From NCBI GenBank assembly GCA_031291475.1, contig JARLIY010000103.1, forward strand, positions 161,887 to 225,886: 64,000 nucleotides of DNA. Direction: 5' to 3'. This document shows, piece after piece, positions 55,013 through 64,000 of the stretch (within the stretch, counting starts at the first letter, position 1; each line of letters starts with the position of its first letter). Source of the stretch: Xanthobacteraceae bacterium. Lineage in GTDB: Bacteria > Pseudomonadota > Alphaproteobacteria > Rhizobiales > Xanthobacteraceae. The notes below the pieces were generated by a model that worked only from the letters and a program-made list of their open reading frames with translations, was not told the DNA's origin and ran no database searches. Made by a program: the position numbers and the translations under genes.

Positions 55013-57130
55013 TCAAGCAAAGTGCAAGGCCGTGACCACGAGGTCGATGGCCTTGATGGCGAGAAATGGAATGACAACGCCGCCGAAGCCGTAGATCCAA
55101 AGGTTGCGGCGAAGCAGCGAGGCGGCGCCGATCGGACGATAGCGCACGCCTTTCAGCGACAGCGGGATGAGCGCGACGATAATGAGCGCATTGAAGATGA
55201 TCGCCGAGAGGATGGCGCTCTGCGGCGTCGCCAACCGCATGATGTTCAACGTCTGCAGCTGCGGGTAGAAAGCGACGAACATCGCCGGGATGATGGCGAA
55301 ATACTTCGCCACGTCATTGGCGATCGAGAACGTGGTCAGCGCGCCACGCGTCATCAACAGCTGCTTGCCGATCTCGACGATCTCGATCAGCTTTGTCGGA
55401 TTGGAGTCGAGGTCGATCATGTTGCCGGCCTCGCGGGCGGCCTGGGTGCCGGTATTCATGGCGACGCCGACGTCGGCTTGCGCCAGCGCCGGCGCGTCGT
55501 TGGTGCCGTCGCCGCACATGGCGACGAGCTTGCCCTTGCCCTGCTCGTCGCGGATCAGCCGCAGCTTGTCTTCGGGCGTGGCCTGCGCCAGGAAATCGTC
55601 GACCCCGGCTTCCGCCGCAATCGCCGCGGCGGTCATCGGATTGTCGCCGGTGATCATGACGGTGCGAATGCCCATGCGGCGCAATTCGGCAAAGCGCTCG
55701 CGGATGCCGCCCTTGACGATGTCCTTGAGATGAATGACGCCAAGCAGCTGATTATCCTTGGCGACGGCGAGCGGCGTGCCGCCGGATTTCGCGATCCCGT
55801 CGGTGATCGCCGTCACTTCGGCCACCGTCTCGCCGCTCAGATTCGGGCGCAGCGCCTGCACCGCGCCGCCGGCGCCGACCACGGCCGGCGATCTGCTGAG
55901 ATAGTTCAAGATCGCGTCGACCGCACCTTTGCGCACCCAGGAGGAGCCGATCTCGACGCCGCTCATCCGGGTCTGGGCGCTGAAGGGGATGAAGTTGGCT
56001 TGCAGCTCGGCAAGCTCGCGGCCGCGGATGCCGTATTTCTCTTTCGCCAGGACGACGATGGAGCGGCCCTCGGGAGTTTCGTCCGCGAGCGATGCCAGCT
56101 GGGCGGCATCGCCCAATTCCTGCTCGCTGACGCCGTGCAGCGGCTTGAATTCCGTGGCCTGGCGATTGCCGAGCGTGATGGTGCCGGTCTTGTCGAGGAG
56201 GAGCGTGTCGACATCTCCGGCGGCCTCGACGGCGCGGCCGGACATGGCGAGCACGTTGAAGCGGACGAGACGATCCATGCCGGCAATGCCGATCGCCGAA
56301 AGGAGCGCGCCGATCGTCGTCGGGATCAGCGTCACGAACAGCGCCACCAGGACGACGACCGAGATCGTGCTGCCGGCATAGGCGACATAGCTCGGGATCG
56401 TGGCGGTGGCGAACACGAAAATGATGGTCAAGCCGATCAGCAAAATGTTGAGCGCGATCTCGTTCGGCGTCTTTTGCCGCTCGGCGCCTTCGACCAGCCG
56501 GATCATGCGATCGAGGAAGGTCGAGCCGGGCGCGGCGGTGATGCGCACGCGGATCCAGTCGGAAAGGACCTGGGTGCCGCCGGTGACCGCGGAACGGTCG
56601 CCGCCCGATTCGCGGATCACCGGCGCCGACTCGCCGGTGATCGCCGCTTCATTGACCGAGGCCATGCCAACGATCACCTCGCCGTCCGAGGGAATGGTGT
56701 CGCCGGCTTCGACCAACACGATGTCGCCGACTTTGAGCGCGGTCGAGGGGACAAGCCGGTAGCTCTGCGAGTCGCCGGAGCCGCTGACCAGCTTGGCTTG
56801 GGTTTCGGTGCGCTGGCGGCGCAGAGTTTCGGCCTGCGCCTTGCCGCGGCCCTCGGCGACGGCTTCGGCGAAGTTGGCGAACAGCACCGTGAACCACAGC
56901 CAGAGGATGATCTGGAATTCGAAGGCGATAGCGGCGCCGCCGGTCACAAGATCGCGGATCAGGATCACCGTGGTCAGCGCGGTGACGATTTCCAGCACAA
57001 ACATCACCGGATTCTTCATCAGTGCCCGCGGATCGAGCTTGACGAAGGCGGAGCCGATGGCCGGCACGACGATCTTCGGATCGAACAGCGCCGAAACCGG
57101 CATGCTCCGGCGCAGGTGGGAAGTTTCCAT
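55013..57130 (-). CDS. kdpB: Potassium-transporting P-type ATPase subunit B (set 1)
   Basis: A 705-residue P-type ATPase. The phosphorylated Asp313 lies in [10 protein letters not shown], the actuator motif is TGES with Ser168 (equivalent to E. coli Ser162, a regulatory phosphorylation site), and the hinge has [16 protein letters not shown]. About seven hydrophobic segments are present. The ATG at 57130 has GGAG at eight bases. It energises KdpA-mediated potassium uptake. Spacing to kdpA is 16 bases. Confidence 0.94.
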   Translation of the reverse strand: METSHLRRSMPVSALFDPKIVVPAIGSAFVKLDPRALMKNPVMFVLEIVTALTTVILIRDLVTGGAAIAFEFQIILWLWFTVLFANFAEAVAEGRGKAQAETLRRQRTETQAKLVSGSGDSQSYRLVPSTALKVGDIVLVEAGDTIPSDGEVIVGMASVNEAAITGESAPVIRESGGDRSAVTGGTQVLSDWIRVRITAAPGSTFLDRMIRLVEGAERQKTPNEIALNILLIGLTIIFVFATATIPSYVAYAGSTISVVVLVALFVTLIPTTIGALLSAIGIAGMDRLVRFNVLAMSGRAVEAAGDVDTLLLDKTGTITLGNRQATEFKPLHGVSEQELGDAAQLASLADETPEGRSIVVLAKEKYGIRGRELAELQANFIPFSAQTRMSGVEIGSSWVRKGAVDAILNYLSRSPAVVGAGGAVQALRPNLSGETVAEVTAITDGIAKSGGTPLAVAKDNQLLGVIHLKDIVKGGIRERFAELRRMGIRTVMITGDNPMTAAAIAAEAGVDDFLAQATPEDKLRLIRDEQGKGKLVAMCGDGTNDAPALAQADVGVAMNTGTQAAREAGNMIDLDSNPTKLIEIVEIGKQLLMTRGALTTFSIANDVAKYFAIIPAMFVAFYPQLQTLNIMRLATPQSAILSAIIFNALIIVALIPLSLKGVRYRPIGAASLLRRNLWIYGFGGVVIPFLAIKAIDLVVTALHFA

Positions 57131-57146
57131 CTCAGTCGCTCCGAGG

Positions 57147-58859
57147 CTAATTCGCTGAAAACAGCGTGCCGGCGTTGATCGCGAGCTGCTCGACGATCGG
57201 ACCCAGCGCCAACGCGGGAAAGAAGGTGAGGCCGCCGACGATGACGATCACGCCGACAACGAGGCCGACGAACAAAGCGCCCGTGGTCGGGAACGTGCCC
57301 GCGGACGGCGGCACCGATTTCTTGGCGGCGAGCGAGCCGGCGATGGCCATGGTGGGGATGATCATCCAGAAGCGGCCGACGAACATCGCCATGGCGCCGC
57401 TGACATTATAGAACAACGTATTGGCGCTCAGCCCGGCGAACGCCGACCCGTTGTTGCCGTCCTGTGACGTGTAGGCGTAGAGCACCTCGGTGAAGCCGTG
57501 CGGCCCGGGATTGCCCATCGCCGCGACCGCGGAGGGCACCATCATCGCCACCGCGGTCCAGCCGAGATACATCAGCGGCAGGATCAGGATGGCGAGCATG
57601 GCCATCTTCACTTCCTTGGCTTCGATTTTCTTGCCGACATATTCCGGCGTGCGCCCGACCATCAGGCCGGCGACGAAGATCGAGATGATGACGAAGAGTA
57701 GCATGCCGTACATGCCGGAACCGACGCCGCCGACGATAATCTCGCCGAGTTCGATGTCGATCAGCGGGATCATGCCGCCGAGCGCGGTGAAGGAATCGTG
57801 CATGGCGTTGACCGCGCCGCACGAGGCCGCCGTGGTGATGACGGCGAACAGCGCCGAGCCAACAATGCCGAACCGGACTTCCTTGCCTTCCATGTTGCCG
57901 CCGGTCAGTCCGAGCGCGTTGAGGAGGTCGTTGCCATGCGCTTCGGCGGCGTAGCAGGCGGCGACGCCGCCGATGAAGAGGACGCCCATGACCGCCAGCA
58001 CCGCCCAACCCTGACGCTGGTTGCCGACCATGCGGCCGAACACGTTGGTCAGTGACGCGCCGAGCGCGAAAATCGAAATCATCTGCACGTAGTTCGAGAG
58101 CGCGGTCGGGTTTTCGAACGGATGGGCGGCGTTGGCGTTGAAAAAGCCGCCGCCGTTGGTGCCCAGCATCTTGATGGCGATTTGCGAGGCGACCGGACCG
58201 ACGGCGATGGTCTGCTTGGCACCTTCGAGCGTCGTGGCGTCGACGTAGGGACCCAGCGTCTGCGGAATGCCCTGCCAGACCAGGAACAGCGCGTACGGCA
58301 CGCAGATCGGAATCAGGATGTAGAGCGTGCAGCGCGTGATATCGACCCAGAAATTGCCGACGGTGCGGACCGAATGCCGGGCGAAACCGCGGATCAGGGC
58401 GAGCGCAAGCACGATGCCGGTCGCGGCCGACAAATAGTTCTGGTGGGTAAGGCCGAGCATCTGCACGAGGTAGGACATCGTGCTTTCGCCGCCGTAGTTC
58501 TGCCAGTTGGTGTTGGTGATGAAGCTCACCGCGGTGTTGAAGGAGAGGTCGGGCGCGACCGCCGACTGCTCAGCCGGATTGAACGGCAAGCCGGCCTGCA
58601 CGCGCATCAGCACATAGAGAATGAGAAAACCGCCGGCGTGGAACAACAGCATGCCGATCGTATAGCTGACCGCGTGTTGCTCCTGCCGCTCGTCGACGCC
58701 GGCGATTTTGTAGATCGCGCGCTCGACCGGGCGGAAGACCGGCGAAAGAAATGTGCGCTCGCCGCCGAACACGCGGGTCATATACGCACCGAGCGGAGGC
58801 ACGATGGCGACGATAATCGCGCAGAAGAGCAGGATCTGGACCCAGCCGATAAAGGTCAT
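57147..58859 (-). CDS. kdpA: Potassium-transporting ATPase subunit A (set 1)
   Basis: A 570-residue KdpA with ten or so hydrophobic segments. The four selectivity-filter loops are present: [38 protein letters not shown] and [11 protein letters not shown]. It forms the potassium channel-like path in the inner membrane. The filter regions are close to the E. coli type, while set 2 has TTGAVNSAHDS in loop 3. It is preceded by kdpF 13 bases upstream. Confidence 0.94.
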   Translation of the reverse strand: MTFIGWVQILLFCAIIVAIVPPLGAYMTRVFGGERTFLSPVFRPVERAIYKIAGVDERQEQHAVSYTIGMLLFHAGGFLILYVLMRVQAGLPFNPAEQSAVAPDLSFNTAVSFITNTNWQNYGGESTMSYLVQMLGLTHQNYLSAATGIVLALALIRGFARHSVRTVGNFWVDITRCTLYILIPICVPYALFLVWQGIPQTLGPYVDATTLEGAKQTIAVGPVASQIAIKMLGTNGGGFFNANAAHPFENPTALSNYVQMISIFALGASLTNVFGRMVGNQRQGWAVLAVMGVLFIGGVAACYAAEAHGNDLLNALGLTGGNMEGKEVRFGIVGSALFAVITTAASCGAVNAMHDSFTALGGMIPLIDIELGEIIVGGVGSGMYGMLLFVIISIFVAGLMVGRTPEYVGKKIEAKEVKMAMLAILILPLMYLGWTAVAMMVPSAVAAMGNPGPHGFTEVLYAYTSQDGNNGSAFAGLSANTLFYNVSGAMAMFVGRFWMIIPTMAIAGSLAAKKSVPPSAGTFPTTGALFVGLVVGVIVIVGGLTFFPALALGPIVEQLAINAGTLFSAN

Positions 58860-58872
58860 GGATTTTGTCCGT

Positions 58873-58962
58873 TCAGAACCGCTCGGGCTTGAGCAAGGCG
58901 TAGGTCAGGTAAACGAGCAGCCCAAGGGTGACGAGGCCGGCGAGCGAATAATCAAACATCAT
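58873..58962 (-). CDS. kdpF: Potassium-transporting ATPase subunit F (set 1)
   Basis: A 29-residue single-helix peptide: it opens [10 protein letters not shown], has a hydrophobic core [14 protein letters not shown] and ends KPERF, the usual KdpF ending. It stabilises the KdpABC complex. It is too short for common gene callers, but position and sequence are clear. Either of two adjacent ATG codons could start it. Confidence 0.88.
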   Translation of the reverse strand: MMFDYSLAGLVTLGLLVYLTYALLKPERF

Positions 58963-58974
58963 GGCGGGCAACCT

Positions 58975-59058
58975 TCAAAGCTTATCGCAGGCGTAGACGT
59001 AGCCGATAGACAGCGCGAAAAAGACGAACCCGATCGCCAGCATGGCGAGGTCGATCAT
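58975..59058 (-). CDS. 27-residue membrane peptide upstream of kdpF
   Basis: An ATG at 59058, behind GGAGAATCGCC, opens a 27-codon frame with a hydrophobic helix (LAMLAIGFVFFALSIGYVYA) and a CDKL end. It lies 12 bases upstream of kdpF. Similar short peptides before kdpF occur in related genomes, as far as memory allows. It could be a further small subunit or a leader peptide. Function unknown; Cys24 and the acidic tail are the only polar features. Confidence 0.65.
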   Translation of the reverse strand: MIDLAMLAIGFVFFALSIGYVYACDKL

Positions 59059-59364
59059 GGCGATTCTCCGTGCGAATGGTCATCGCCCCCCAGGGCAATG
59101 ACTCGGGCTTTGACAATACAACAAACGACTTGGTGCGGCGCCTAACCTTGACCTGCGTCACGATGGGAAGACTGCCGACCGTTCACGCGCGATTAGCTGT
59201 CATCCTTTGCATAGGAATTCGAGATTAGCTTGCCGAACGGGTTATAGGAATCCCATAAAGATCGCCGCCGGCAGACATTCAACGGTGGCCTGTAAGTTAT
59301 TGAATCTCCTCACGATGCCCACGCGGCCGAGAGGACAGAGCCAGGTTGGCTGGCATCAGTTATT
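59059..59364. other. Spacer between the two kdp sets
   Basis: About 305 bases with lower GC than the genes around it, between the stop of kdpC2 and the small peptide upstream of kdpF1. It should carry the promoter for set 1 (minus strand). No clear -35/-10 pair, KdpE box or hairpin could be recognised by eye. Confidence 0.4.
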
Positions 59365-59979
59365 TCACTGGAACGACTTCTCCAGCGCAAGGTTCAACTC
59401 GAAAACGTTGACGCGCGGCTCGCCGAAAATCCACAGGCTGCGAGGCCTCACATGTTGCTCGACGAGGGCCGCAATCCGCTCGGGCGCGACGTTGCGGGCG
59501 CGTGCAACGCGCGCGATCTGCAGCGAAGCATTGGCCGGCGTGATGTCGGGGTCGAGGCCGGAGCCGGAAGTCGTCAACATATCGGCGGGCAGGAGCCTGC
59601 CGGTGAGCTCGGGTTGGGCCTCTTCGAGGGTCTTGCGGTCGGTGGTCAGGCGGTCCCGTAGCGCCTTGCTGGTCGGGCCGAGGTTCGAAGCCGTCGTGTT
59701 CGCGGCATTGTAGGGCGCGTCAACGTTTTTTGCGGGGTCTTTTGGATCGGGCGCAACCGTTGCCGATGGGCGGCCATGGAACCATTGCGGATCGTTCCAT
59801 TCTTGCCCGATCAGATGAGAACCGATGGTCCGCCCGTCGGCATTCCGTTCGATGCTGCCGTTGGCCTGGTAAGGCATCAGCAATTGACCAAATCCGGTAA
59901 CGGCGAAGGGATAGACAAAGCCGCAGAGCACGAAGGTCACCAGCGACAGACGAACCGCCCCACTTAGGTAATCGAGCAT
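59365..59979 (-). CDS. kdpC: Potassium-transporting ATPase subunit C (set 2)
   Basis: A 204-residue KdpC with the N-terminal helix (LVTFVLCGFVYPFAVTGFG) and the [30 protein letters not shown] and [13 protein letters not shown] blocks. The ATG at 59979 has AGAGGGG. Its sequence is clearly different from set 1, so the two sets are not a recent duplication. It is the last gene of set 2; no kinase or regulator of its own follows. Confidence 0.92.
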   Translation of the reverse strand: MLDYLSGAVRLSLVTFVLCGFVYPFAVTGFGQLLMPYQANGSIERNADGRTIGSHLIGQEWNDPQWFHGRPSATVAPDPKDPAKNVDAPYNAANTTASNLGPTSKALRDRLTTDRKTLEEAQPELTGRLLPADMLTTSGSGLDPDITPANASLQIARVARARNVAPERIAALVEQHVRPRSLWIFGEPRVNVFELNLALEKSFQ

Positions 59980-59991
59980 GTCGAGCCCCTC

Positions 59992-62088
59992 TCAAACCAG
60001 CGATGCGATCAAAAGGTCGATCAGCTTGATGCCGACAAAGGGCGCGACCAACCCGCCGACGCCGTAAATCCACAAATTGCGGTGAAACAGACTTTCCGCC
60101 GTCTGCACCCGGAAACGCACGCCGCGCAACGCCAGTGGAATGAGCAGCGGAATGATCAGGGCGTTGAAGATCAGCGCCGAGAGCACGGCGCTGCGCGGTG
60201 TCGCCAGGTTCATGACGTTGAGGGCCGCGAGGCCCGGTAGCGCCAGGATAAACATCGCCGGGATGATGGCGAAATATTTCGCCACATCGTTGGCGATGGA
60301 GAAGGTCGTCAGCGCGCCGCGGGTCATCAGCATTTGCCTGCCGATGGCGACGAGGTCGGTGAGTTTTGTCGGATCGGAATCAAGATCGACGAGGTTTGCC
60401 GCCTCTTTGGCCGCCATAGTTCCCGAATTCATCGCCAGGCCCACATCTGCCTGCGCCAATGCCGGCGCGTCATTGGTGCCGTCGCCGGTCATTGCCACCA
60501 GCCGCCCCTGGCTTTGTTCTCGGCGCACGACCTGCAGCTTCTCTTCGGGGGTCACTTCGGCGACGAAATCGTCGACGCCGGCCTCGGCCGCGATCGTACG
60601 CGCAGTAACCGGATTGTCGCCGGTGATCATGATTGTGCGCACGGCCATTTTTCGCAGCTCGAGGATACGTTCGCGGATCCCGGGCTTGAGTTTATCCGCG
60701 AGCGCGACAATACCGACCACGTCGCCGTTGACACTGACGGCGAGCGGCGTCGCTCCCTTCTTCCCCACGCCGTCGGCGATGGCCTGCAGGTCGGGCGGCG
60801 CCGACGTGCCGAAGCGCTCGGCAACATGGCGGAGCACCGCGCTCACGGCGCCTTTGCGGACGATGCTGCCGTCGGCCAGGTCGGTGCCGCTCATCCGGGT
60901 CACCGCGGAAAACTCCAGCCCCCTGGCCTGGTCGAGGCCCGCCGGCGGCAGTGCTCCGCGCGAAGCGCAAACGGCGACGACGGATCGCCCTTCCGGCGTC
61001 GTGTCGAAGTAAGACGCAAGGAACGCCGCCTGAACCAATTCGCTGGGCTGATGACCTGACGATGGAAGGAAATCGCTGGCCTCGCGATTGCCGGTGGTGA
61101 TCGTTCCGGTCTTGTCGAGAAGCAGCGTCTGAACGTCGCCGGCGGTCTCCACGGCTTTGCCGGACATCGCCAGCACGTTGAATCGCATCGTGCGGTCCAT
61201 CCCCGCAATGCCGATGGCGGACAACAGCGCGGCGATCGTCGTCGGAATCAGCGCCACCAGCAGGGCGATCAGATCGGCGACGTTGATTTGCGCCTGCAGA
61301 TAGGTGGCAACCGGCGCCATGGCCGCAACGACGATGACGAAGATCAGCGTCAAGACGGAAAGGAGCACGGTAAGCGCGATTTCATTCGGCGTTTTCTGGC
61401 GTTTGGCGCCTTCGACGAGGTGGATAATGCGATCGAGGAAAGAGCCGCCGGGATCGGTGGAGACGCGAACCTTCAGCCAATCGGAAATGACGGTCGTCCC
61501 GGCGGTGACCGACGAGAACATGTCGGTTCCGGGTTCTTTCAAAACCGGTGCCGACTCCCCGGTGATGGCGGCTTCGTTGACGTAGGCTACGCCCTCGACG
61601 ACATCGCCGTCCGCCGGCACGACATCGTCTTTCTCCACGCGGATAAGATCGCCTCTGCGCAATTCGGTGGCTGAGACCTTCTCCCTGCTGCCGTCCTCCA
61701 GCACGCGCACGCCGACAAGGTCGGATCGGGTTTGCCGCAATGCCGTGGCCTTCGCCTTGCCCCGTCCCTCGGCCAGCGCTTCCGCATAATTGGCGAACCA
61801 GACGGTGAGCGCGAGTACCGCCGTGACGATGCCGTTATAGAGGTGAGATGCGCTCGACGGGCCGAACAAGTCCGGCTGGATCGCGAGCGACAGTGTCACC
61901 AGTGTTCCAAGCCATACGACGAACATCACCGGATTGCGGATCTGCACGCGCGGGTCGAATTTCAACAGCGAATCCTTCAATGCTCCGAAAAACAGCTCGG
62001 GCGTATAGCCGCCCCGGACTCGCACGCCGCGGAAGGTCGCGCCCAACGCCTGGGACTTTGCGATTTTTTCTGTTCTGGGCGCCATCAT
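59992..62088 (-). CDS. kdpB: Potassium-transporting P-type ATPase subunit B (set 2)
   Basis: A 698-residue P-type ATPase with Asp325 in [10 protein letters not shown], a TGES actuator motif in [15 protein letters not shown] and [16 protein letters not shown]. The N-terminus carries a longer lead (APRTEKIAKSQALG) than set 1. The ATG at 62088 with GGAA close by is preferred to the TTG at 62106. Many positions differ from KdpB of set 1, although catalytic motifs are the same. Confidence 0.92.
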   Translation of the reverse strand: MMAPRTEKIAKSQALGATFRGVRVRGGYTPELFFGALKDSLLKFDPRVQIRNPVMFVVWLGTLVTLSLAIQPDLFGPSSASHLYNGIVTAVLALTVWFANYAEALAEGRGKAKATALRQTRSDLVGVRVLEDGSREKVSATELRRGDLIRVEKDDVVPADGDVVEGVAYVNEAAITGESAPVLKEPGTDMFSSVTAGTTVISDWLKVRVSTDPGGSFLDRIIHLVEGAKRQKTPNEIALTVLLSVLTLIFVIVVAAMAPVATYLQAQINVADLIALLVALIPTTIAALLSAIGIAGMDRTMRFNVLAMSGKAVETAGDVQTLLLDKTGTITTGNREASDFLPSSGHQPSELVQAAFLASYFDTTPEGRSVVAVCASRGALPPAGLDQARGLEFSAVTRMSGTDLADGSIVRKGAVSAVLRHVAERFGTSAPPDLQAIADGVGKKGATPLAVSVNGDVVGIVALADKLKPGIRERILELRKMAVRTIMITGDNPVTARTIAAEAGVDDFVAEVTPEEKLQVVRREQSQGRLVAMTGDGTNDAPALAQADVGLAMNSGTMAAKEAANLVDLDSDPTKLTDLVAIGRQMLMTRGALTTFSIANDVAKYFAIIPAMFILALPGLAALNVMNLATPRSAVLSALIFNALIIPLLIPLALRGVRFRVQTAESLFHRNLWIYGVGGLVAPFVGIKLIDLLIASLV

Positions 62089-62115
62089 TTTTTCCAGGGG
62101 CGTCAAGCCGGCGGA

Positions 62116-63846
62116 TCAAAAGACAAGTCCGGCCTTCATGGCGAAGAATTCAGCGAATGGTCCAAGCACCAGAGCCGGGAAGAAGGTCAGCGCACCGACG
62201 ATCAGGATCGCGGCGAACCAGAACACGCCGAACATCGCCGTATCGGTGCGCAGCGTGCTCGTCGTCGGCGGCGTCGTCGGCTTGCGCGCAACCGATCCCG
62301 CCACGCCCATGAGAAAAATGATCGGCGGATAGCGGCCGATAAAGATGACGGCGGCGGTGCCGAGATTGAACCACGGAGTGTTGGAGTTGAGACCGGCAAA
62401 GGCCGAGCCGTTGTCGGCCGCTCCCGAGGTGAAGGCGTAAAGGATTTCGGAATAGCCGTGAATGCCGCTGTTGCCGAGCGAGGACAGCGCAGAAGGAGCG
62501 ACTACCGACCAGCCGGTCGAGGAAAGGATAACGAGCGGATGGATCAGCAGCGCCAGCGAAACGAGGATGATCTCTTGCGTCTCGATCTTCTTGCCCAGGA
62601 ACTCAGGCGTACGGCCGACCATCAGCCCAGCCACGAAAACCGCGATCAGGCCATAGATCAGTGCATTCAAGAACCCGATGCCTTTGCCGCCGAAAACGCA
62701 TTGCAGCATCATCTGGCCGAACATGGAAATGCCGGGCAGCGGCGTGTAGCTGTCATGGGCGGAATTCACCGCGCCCGTCGTGAAGCCGGTCGTGATGTCG
62801 GCAAAGAGACTGCTCGCGGCGACACCGAAGCGGACTTCTTTGCCCTCCATGTTGCCGCCGGGCTGGTCCGCGGTGGCGCCGGTCTCGATGCCGGTATGCG
62901 CCAGCGTCGGCGTGCCGCTCTGCTCGGGGATGACACAAAGCAGCAGAAACAGCACCACCAGCGTGGCCATCACGCCGTAGAGCACCCAGCCTTGCCGGCG
63001 ATTGCCGATCATTTCGCCAAAGGTGACCACGATCGAGGCGGGCAACAGCGCCATCATCACGATGAGCATGATGTTCGTGATCGGCGTCGGATTTTGGAAT
63101 GGATGCGCCGCGTTGACGCCGTAGAAGCCGCCGCCATTGGTGCCGAGGAGTTCGATCGTACCCTGCGAAGCGACCGGCCCAACGACGATGGTTTGATCGC
63201 TTCCCTGCAGCGTGTGGGCGACGAAGCTGGCAGCGAGCGTCTGCACCGCGCCTTGGCTGATCATCACCAAGGCGATCACGAAACAGATCGGCAGCAACAC
63301 GCGGGTGATGAATCGGATCAGGTCGCGATAGAAATTGCCGAGATCGGAGCCGCCGTTGGTGACGGTGAAAGCGCGGATCCACGCCATGGCGACGACGAAG
63401 CCTGTTGTCGCCGAGGTAAACATCGGGAAGGTGATGCCGCCCATCTGGCTGAAGTTCGACAGCGTGGTCTCGCCGGCAAAGCTCTGCCAGTTGGTGTTGG
63501 TGATGAAGCTGATCGCCGTGTTGAAGGCCTGGAAGGCCTCCATGCCGGGAAAGTTCAATTGATTGAGCGGCAGATAATCCTGGAATGAATAAACAACGAA
63601 GATCAACAACGCCATGCCCAGGTTGGCCGCCAGCATGTGGAAGGTGTAAGCCTTCCAATCCATCGGCAGGCTGGTCACTTTGCGGCCGATGAGCAGATAG
63701 AGCGCGTTATCGATCGGATCAAAAAACCGATCGGCCCATGTCTTCTGACCCATGACGATTCGCGCCACGTAGCGGCCGGTGGGAATGCTAAGCAAAAAGA
63801 TCGCGGCCAGAGTGAGCGCGATCTCTATCCAAGCCCAAGCGGTCAT
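62116..63846 (-). CDS. kdpA: Potassium-transporting ATPase subunit A (set 2)
   Basis: A 576-residue KdpA with the filter loops TNTNWQSFAGE, GTNGGGFYGVNAAHP, TTGAVNSAHDS and [10 protein letters not shown]. An extra polar stretch near residue 320 (SGTPTLAHTGIETGATADQP) is not in set 1. The ATG at 63846 has GGAGAAG. It belongs to a distinct KdpA lineage. It lies 38 bases downstream of its own kdpF. Confidence 0.93.
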   Translation of the reverse strand: MTAWAWIEIALTLAAIFLLSIPTGRYVARIVMGQKTWADRFFDPIDNALYLLIGRKVTSLPMDWKAYTFHMLAANLGMALLIFVVYSFQDYLPLNQLNFPGMEAFQAFNTAISFITNTNWQSFAGETTLSNFSQMGGITFPMFTSATTGFVVAMAWIRAFTVTNGGSDLGNFYRDLIRFITRVLLPICFVIALVMISQGAVQTLAASFVAHTLQGSDQTIVVGPVASQGTIELLGTNGGGFYGVNAAHPFQNPTPITNIMLIVMMALLPASIVVTFGEMIGNRRQGWVLYGVMATLVVLFLLLCVIPEQSGTPTLAHTGIETGATADQPGGNMEGKEVRFGVAASSLFADITTGFTTGAVNSAHDSYTPLPGISMFGQMMLQCVFGGKGIGFLNALIYGLIAVFVAGLMVGRTPEFLGKKIETQEIILVSLALLIHPLVILSSTGWSVVAPSALSSLGNSGIHGYSEILYAFTSGAADNGSAFAGLNSNTPWFNLGTAAVIFIGRYPPIIFLMGVAGSVARKPTTPPTTSTLRTDTAMFGVFWFAAILIVGALTFFPALVLGPFAEFFAMKAGLVF

Positions 63847-63884
63847 GCGAACTTCTCCGAAGGAGTGGGGCGCTCGGCGACTTG

Positions 63885-63971
63885 CTAGAATTTCTGTGGG
63901 TTAATGACGGCGTAAAACAGATAGATCACCAGCAGAACCACGATCAGAGTGAGAACATAGACAGGCGCCAT
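63885..63971 (-). CDS. kdpF: Potassium-transporting ATPase subunit F (set 2)
   Basis: A 28-residue single-helix peptide starting at ATG 63971 behind GGGGGAGAG. It opens APVYVLTLIVVLLV and ends INPQKF, as KdpF peptides do. It completes a second kdpFABC set close to the edge of the window; its promoter lies outside. Confidence 0.86.
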   Translation of the reverse strand: MAPVYVLTLIVVLLVIYLFYAVINPQKF

Positions 63972-64000
63972 AGCGATCTCTCCCCCGGCGCGGCGCCGGC

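Noticed and set aside
55022..57178. A 718-codon open frame antisense to kdpB
   Set aside because: It mirrors kdpB codon by codon, is rich in Arg, Asp and Gly, has no domain and no ribosome site. It is a GC-rich shadow.

Overview
The window reads as chromosome of a high-GC alphaproteobacterium, most likely from the Hyphomicrobiales (Bradyrhizobium, Rhodoplanes or Xanthobacteraceae type). The basis is family content: a cyclase/TolB-like/TPR protein, a fused LivM-LivG, a PmtA-type methyltransferase, a DUF5939 cyclase and REP-like intergenic hairpins. No rRNA gene, intact tRNA, CRISPR array or intact transposase is visible. The genus is an inference.

Region 1 (1-15.3 kb) is accessory catabolism. 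A cut-off molybdenum hydroxylase and a truncated cupin gene precede a plus-strand run: an alpha/beta hydrolase, an MFS transporter, an acyl-CoA-dehydrogenase-fold flavin monooxygenase, an extradiol dioxygenase, a TetR regulator, a CocE-type hydrolase and a cupin. A strong palindrome overlapping a candidate promoter lies in front of this run. The order suggests hydroxylation, meta-cleavage and C-C hydrolysis of an aromatic compound not identified here. A Tat-exported hydrolase, a decayed FAD oxidoreductase, a PheA/TfdB-type monooxygenase, a class II aldolase and a DASS transporter follow. Several intergenic spacers here hold repeats and recombination-like sites.

Region 2 (15.7-19.3 kb) holds a cyclase-TPR protein, a membrane protein interrupted by an in-frame TGA, and a small esterase. 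Region 3 (19.5-33.1 kb) is a second catabolic locus. It has a branched-chain-type ABC transporter (LivF, fused LivMG, LivH and a divergent binding protein), a thiolase, a DUF35-SDR fusion and a cyclase-family hydrolase joined by overlapping stop/start codons. It continues with a two-subunit Rieske oxygenase, its ferredoxin, an SDR, a racemase-like protein and a divergent acyl-CoA ligase. Together these suggest uptake, ring oxidation, CoA activation and thiolytic breakdown of an aromatic or alicyclic acid. The region ends at a 3' tRNA-Arg fragment.

Region 4 (33.1-41.7 kb) contains a DUF5939 cyclase, an IorAB-type molybdenum oxidoreductase, decayed MFS and isochorismatase genes, a class I PHA synthase and a small conserved protein. 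Region 5 (41.8-50.4 kb) is envelope and lipid metabolism: TolC, a YbhN/MprF-type membrane protein, a glycosyltransferase, a PmtA-like methyltransferase, a possible Mpo1-like protein, a membrane-anchored class III aminotransferase, phosphatidylserine decarboxylase and a GST.

Region 6 (50.4-64 kb) is potassium uptake. It holds two complete, clearly divergent kdpFABC sets in tandem on the minus strand. The downstream set is followed by kdpD, kdpE and an EIIA-Ntr-like gene, and is preceded by a 27-residue membrane peptide. Five copies of one core motif and several GCGGACAT inverted repeats sit in spacers between 0.8 and 39.3 kb, two of the motif copies next to truncated or decayed genes. This suggests past recombination.
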